Positions 23,894-25,074 of a stretch of DNA of 25,074 bases are shown here, piece by piece (positions within the stretch are counted from its first letter, which is position 1; every line of letters begins with the position of its first letter). The position numbers and the translations under genes were made by a program. The stretch comes from an uncultured bacterium (GTDB lineage Bacteria; Bacillota; Clostridia; Peptostreptococcales; Anaerovoracaceae). The notes under the pieces were generated by a model. It was not told the origin of the DNA. It saw nothing but the letters and a program-made list of their open reading frames with translations, and searched no databases. Location of the stretch: positions 1-25,074 of the forward strand of contig CAJMLL010000033.1 in NCBI GenBank assembly GCA_905214225.1. The letters run 5' to 3'.

Positions 23894-25040
23894 GAGAGGA
23901 TCGGTCACGGTATTTGTGATGCTGTTTTTCCTATCGCTGACTGCCCTGCTTGGCGCATTTATCGACGTTTCCAGAAAGTCGGCGGCAGGAAGCGCAGCGG
24001 ATGCTTTAGGCGGACTCTGGTGTGAATCGATACTTGCGGAATACGATCTTCCTCTTCAGCAGCGCTACTGCGTTTTCGGATTTTACGGCTCCTGCAGAGA
24101 AACGCCCATGCGTCTGGATTTCTACGCCGAGCGGGATTTCAGGGACAAAAGATACATCGACTATGAGGGAAGCAGGGTGAATCTGGACGCATATTCTCTG
24201 GGAAGCACGGAAGAGATGAAAGATCAGATGCTGCGTGCTGGAAAATTAATTGCGGCGAAAAAGATCATTCTGCCGGGTCAGAAAGAAGAGGAAGGAAAGG
24301 GCGCGGAAGAAAAAGAAAAGGCAGCTTCCGCAGGAAATGACGGAAATTCAGGGAGGATTCCGCCTCATCCTGCCGCGGAGCGGACGGGGGAGATTTCCAA
24401 TCAGGCGGTTCTCTCTTCCCTTCCTTCTTCCGGTGCATCCGGAGGATGGCAGAAGGAAAAAATCATTGTTGCGGTAAAGGGACTTTCTTCGCTGAAAAGT
24501 GCAGTGAAGAAGGGTACGGATCGGTATTTCCTTGACCAGTATCTTTTTGCCCTTTACAGAGACCACATTCATGATAAAAAACTCGAGGCCTGCTGCTTCG
24601 ACAATGAGATTGAATACGTCATCTGCGGTTATCCGGATGACCAGAAGAATCTCGCCGGCGTGAAGCGCAGGATTATTGCGGTCCGGGAGGCACTGAATCT
24701 GATCTATGTACTGGAAGATCCGGAGATGAACGAGAAGACTCTTGCAATGGCGGAGGCACTGACGCCCGGGCCAGGGGCGGCGGCAACCCAGAAACTGCTG
24801 CAGGCGGGATGGGCGCTGGCAGAGAGTTATAACGACTATCAGCTCCTGATTCAGGGAAAGAAAGTGCCGCTGAAGAAGGATCGTCAGTCCTGGGCCGTCG
24901 ACCTGAAATCAATCGTCAGGTCCGGGAAAGATAAAGGAAAGAAGGATGGAAAAGAGGATTCTGAAAAGGGCGGCGAAGTGGTTCTTAAGAAAGAAGTTCC
25001 CTGCCTTGATCCGGGGAATAGTGATATGCTCCCTTTATGA
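23859..25040 (+). CDS. TadG-like / DUF5702-like membrane-anchored pilus accessory protein
   Basis: After a basic stretch comes GSVTVFVMLFFLSLTALLGAFIDVSR, one membrane helix near the N-terminus, with the rest predicted outside. This layout matches TadG-like proteins and the DUF5702 proteins found beside tad genes in Lachnospiraceae. A Glu/Lys-rich, Ser/Pro-containing linker (about 145-185) splits two regions. The coordinates use the only conventional upstream codon, TTG 23859, which lies before AAAGGAGG (23863-23870). That site would fit ATT 23880 instead, 9 bases downstream, giving 386 aa. Its start overlaps tadE by 35 bases (14 with ATT). The stop at 25038-25040 comes after a short polar tail (DPGNSDMLPL), where relatives are often longer, so C-terminal truncation is possible. 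Confidence 0.72.
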   Translation: MERRRRCILRNKRGSVTVFVMLFFLSLTALLGAFIDVSRKSAAGSAADALGGLWCESILAEYDLPLQQRYCVFGFYGSCRETPMRLDFYAERDFRDKRYIDYEGSRVNLDAYSLGSTEEMKDQMLRAGKLIAAKKIILPGQKEEEGKGAEEKEKAASAGNDGNSGRIPPHPAAERTGEISNQAVLSSLPSSGASGGWQKEKIIVAVKGLSSLKSAVKKGTDRYFLDQYLFALYRDHIHDKKLEACCFDNEIEYVICGYPDDQKNLAGVKRRIIAVREALNLIYVLEDPEMNEKTLAMAEALTPGPGAAATQKLLQAGWALAESYNDYQLLIQGKKVPLKKDRQSWAVDLKSIVRSGKDKGKKDGKEDSEKGGEVVLKKEVPCLDPGNSDMLPL

Positions 25041-25074
25041 GAGACAGTGAAAAAATAAAACACTGTTGATCATG

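Noticed and set aside
25044..25066. ACAGTG/CACTGT hairpin after the last tad gene as a terminator
   Set aside because: Only 6 bp stems, 11-base loop and no T-run; other tad genes are expected to follow beyond the window.

Overview
The window looks like a chromosomal segment of a clostridial Firmicute, most likely Lachnospiraceae or a close relative. The reasons are strong AGGAGG-type ribosome binding sites, TTG/GTG starts, consensus sigma-A promoters, intrinsic terminators with T-runs, an FMN riboswitch ahead of a ribD-ribE-ribBA-ribH operon, and a Tad pilus locus with a Flp1-like pilin. The taxon is inferred from gene types only.

Layout. (1) Bases 1-2127: a complete IS1634-type insertion sequence (56-2072), transposase on the minus strand, flanked by identical 55-bp direct repeats. 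(2) 2277-4926: a small P-loop protein with its own promoter and terminator, then a Nudix hydrolase of the CoA-diphosphatase type and a beta-class DNA methyltransferase with no visible restriction partner. (3) 4942-9872: an arginine/ornithine operon argC-argJ-argB-argD, preceded by ARG-box-like operators and a good promoter and closed by a strong terminator. ArgJ recycles the acetyl group; ArgB, ArgC and ArgD convert N-acetylglutamate to N-acetylornithine. (4) 9873-13634: an AT-rich gap, then single-gene units for acetate kinase (ackA) and a LarA-family protein, each with promoter and terminator. (5) 13635-14374: an AT-rich gap containing a GC-rich tandem repeat (two identical 113-bp copies, period 133 bp) that runs into the end of the riboflavin operon. 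(6) 14375-18705, minus strand: ribD, ribE, ribBA, ribH under an FMN riboswitch with an intrinsic terminator, interrupted by an unexplained 292-bp spacer before ribH. (7) 18805-25040: tadZ, tadA, tadB, a tadC-like gene with an extra N-terminal domain, a 54-aa flp pilin, a tadE-like gene and a TadG-like/DUF5702-like gene. Overlapping or short-spaced genes make this look like one operon; the prepilin peptidase is not in view and may lie beyond the right edge.

No tRNA, rRNA, CRISPR array or prophage was seen. The items most worth a second look are the IS with its unusually long target duplication, the 113-bp structured repeat at the ribH end, the apparent ATT start of the last tad gene, the extra domain on TadC, the orphan methyltransferase and the paired ARG boxes.
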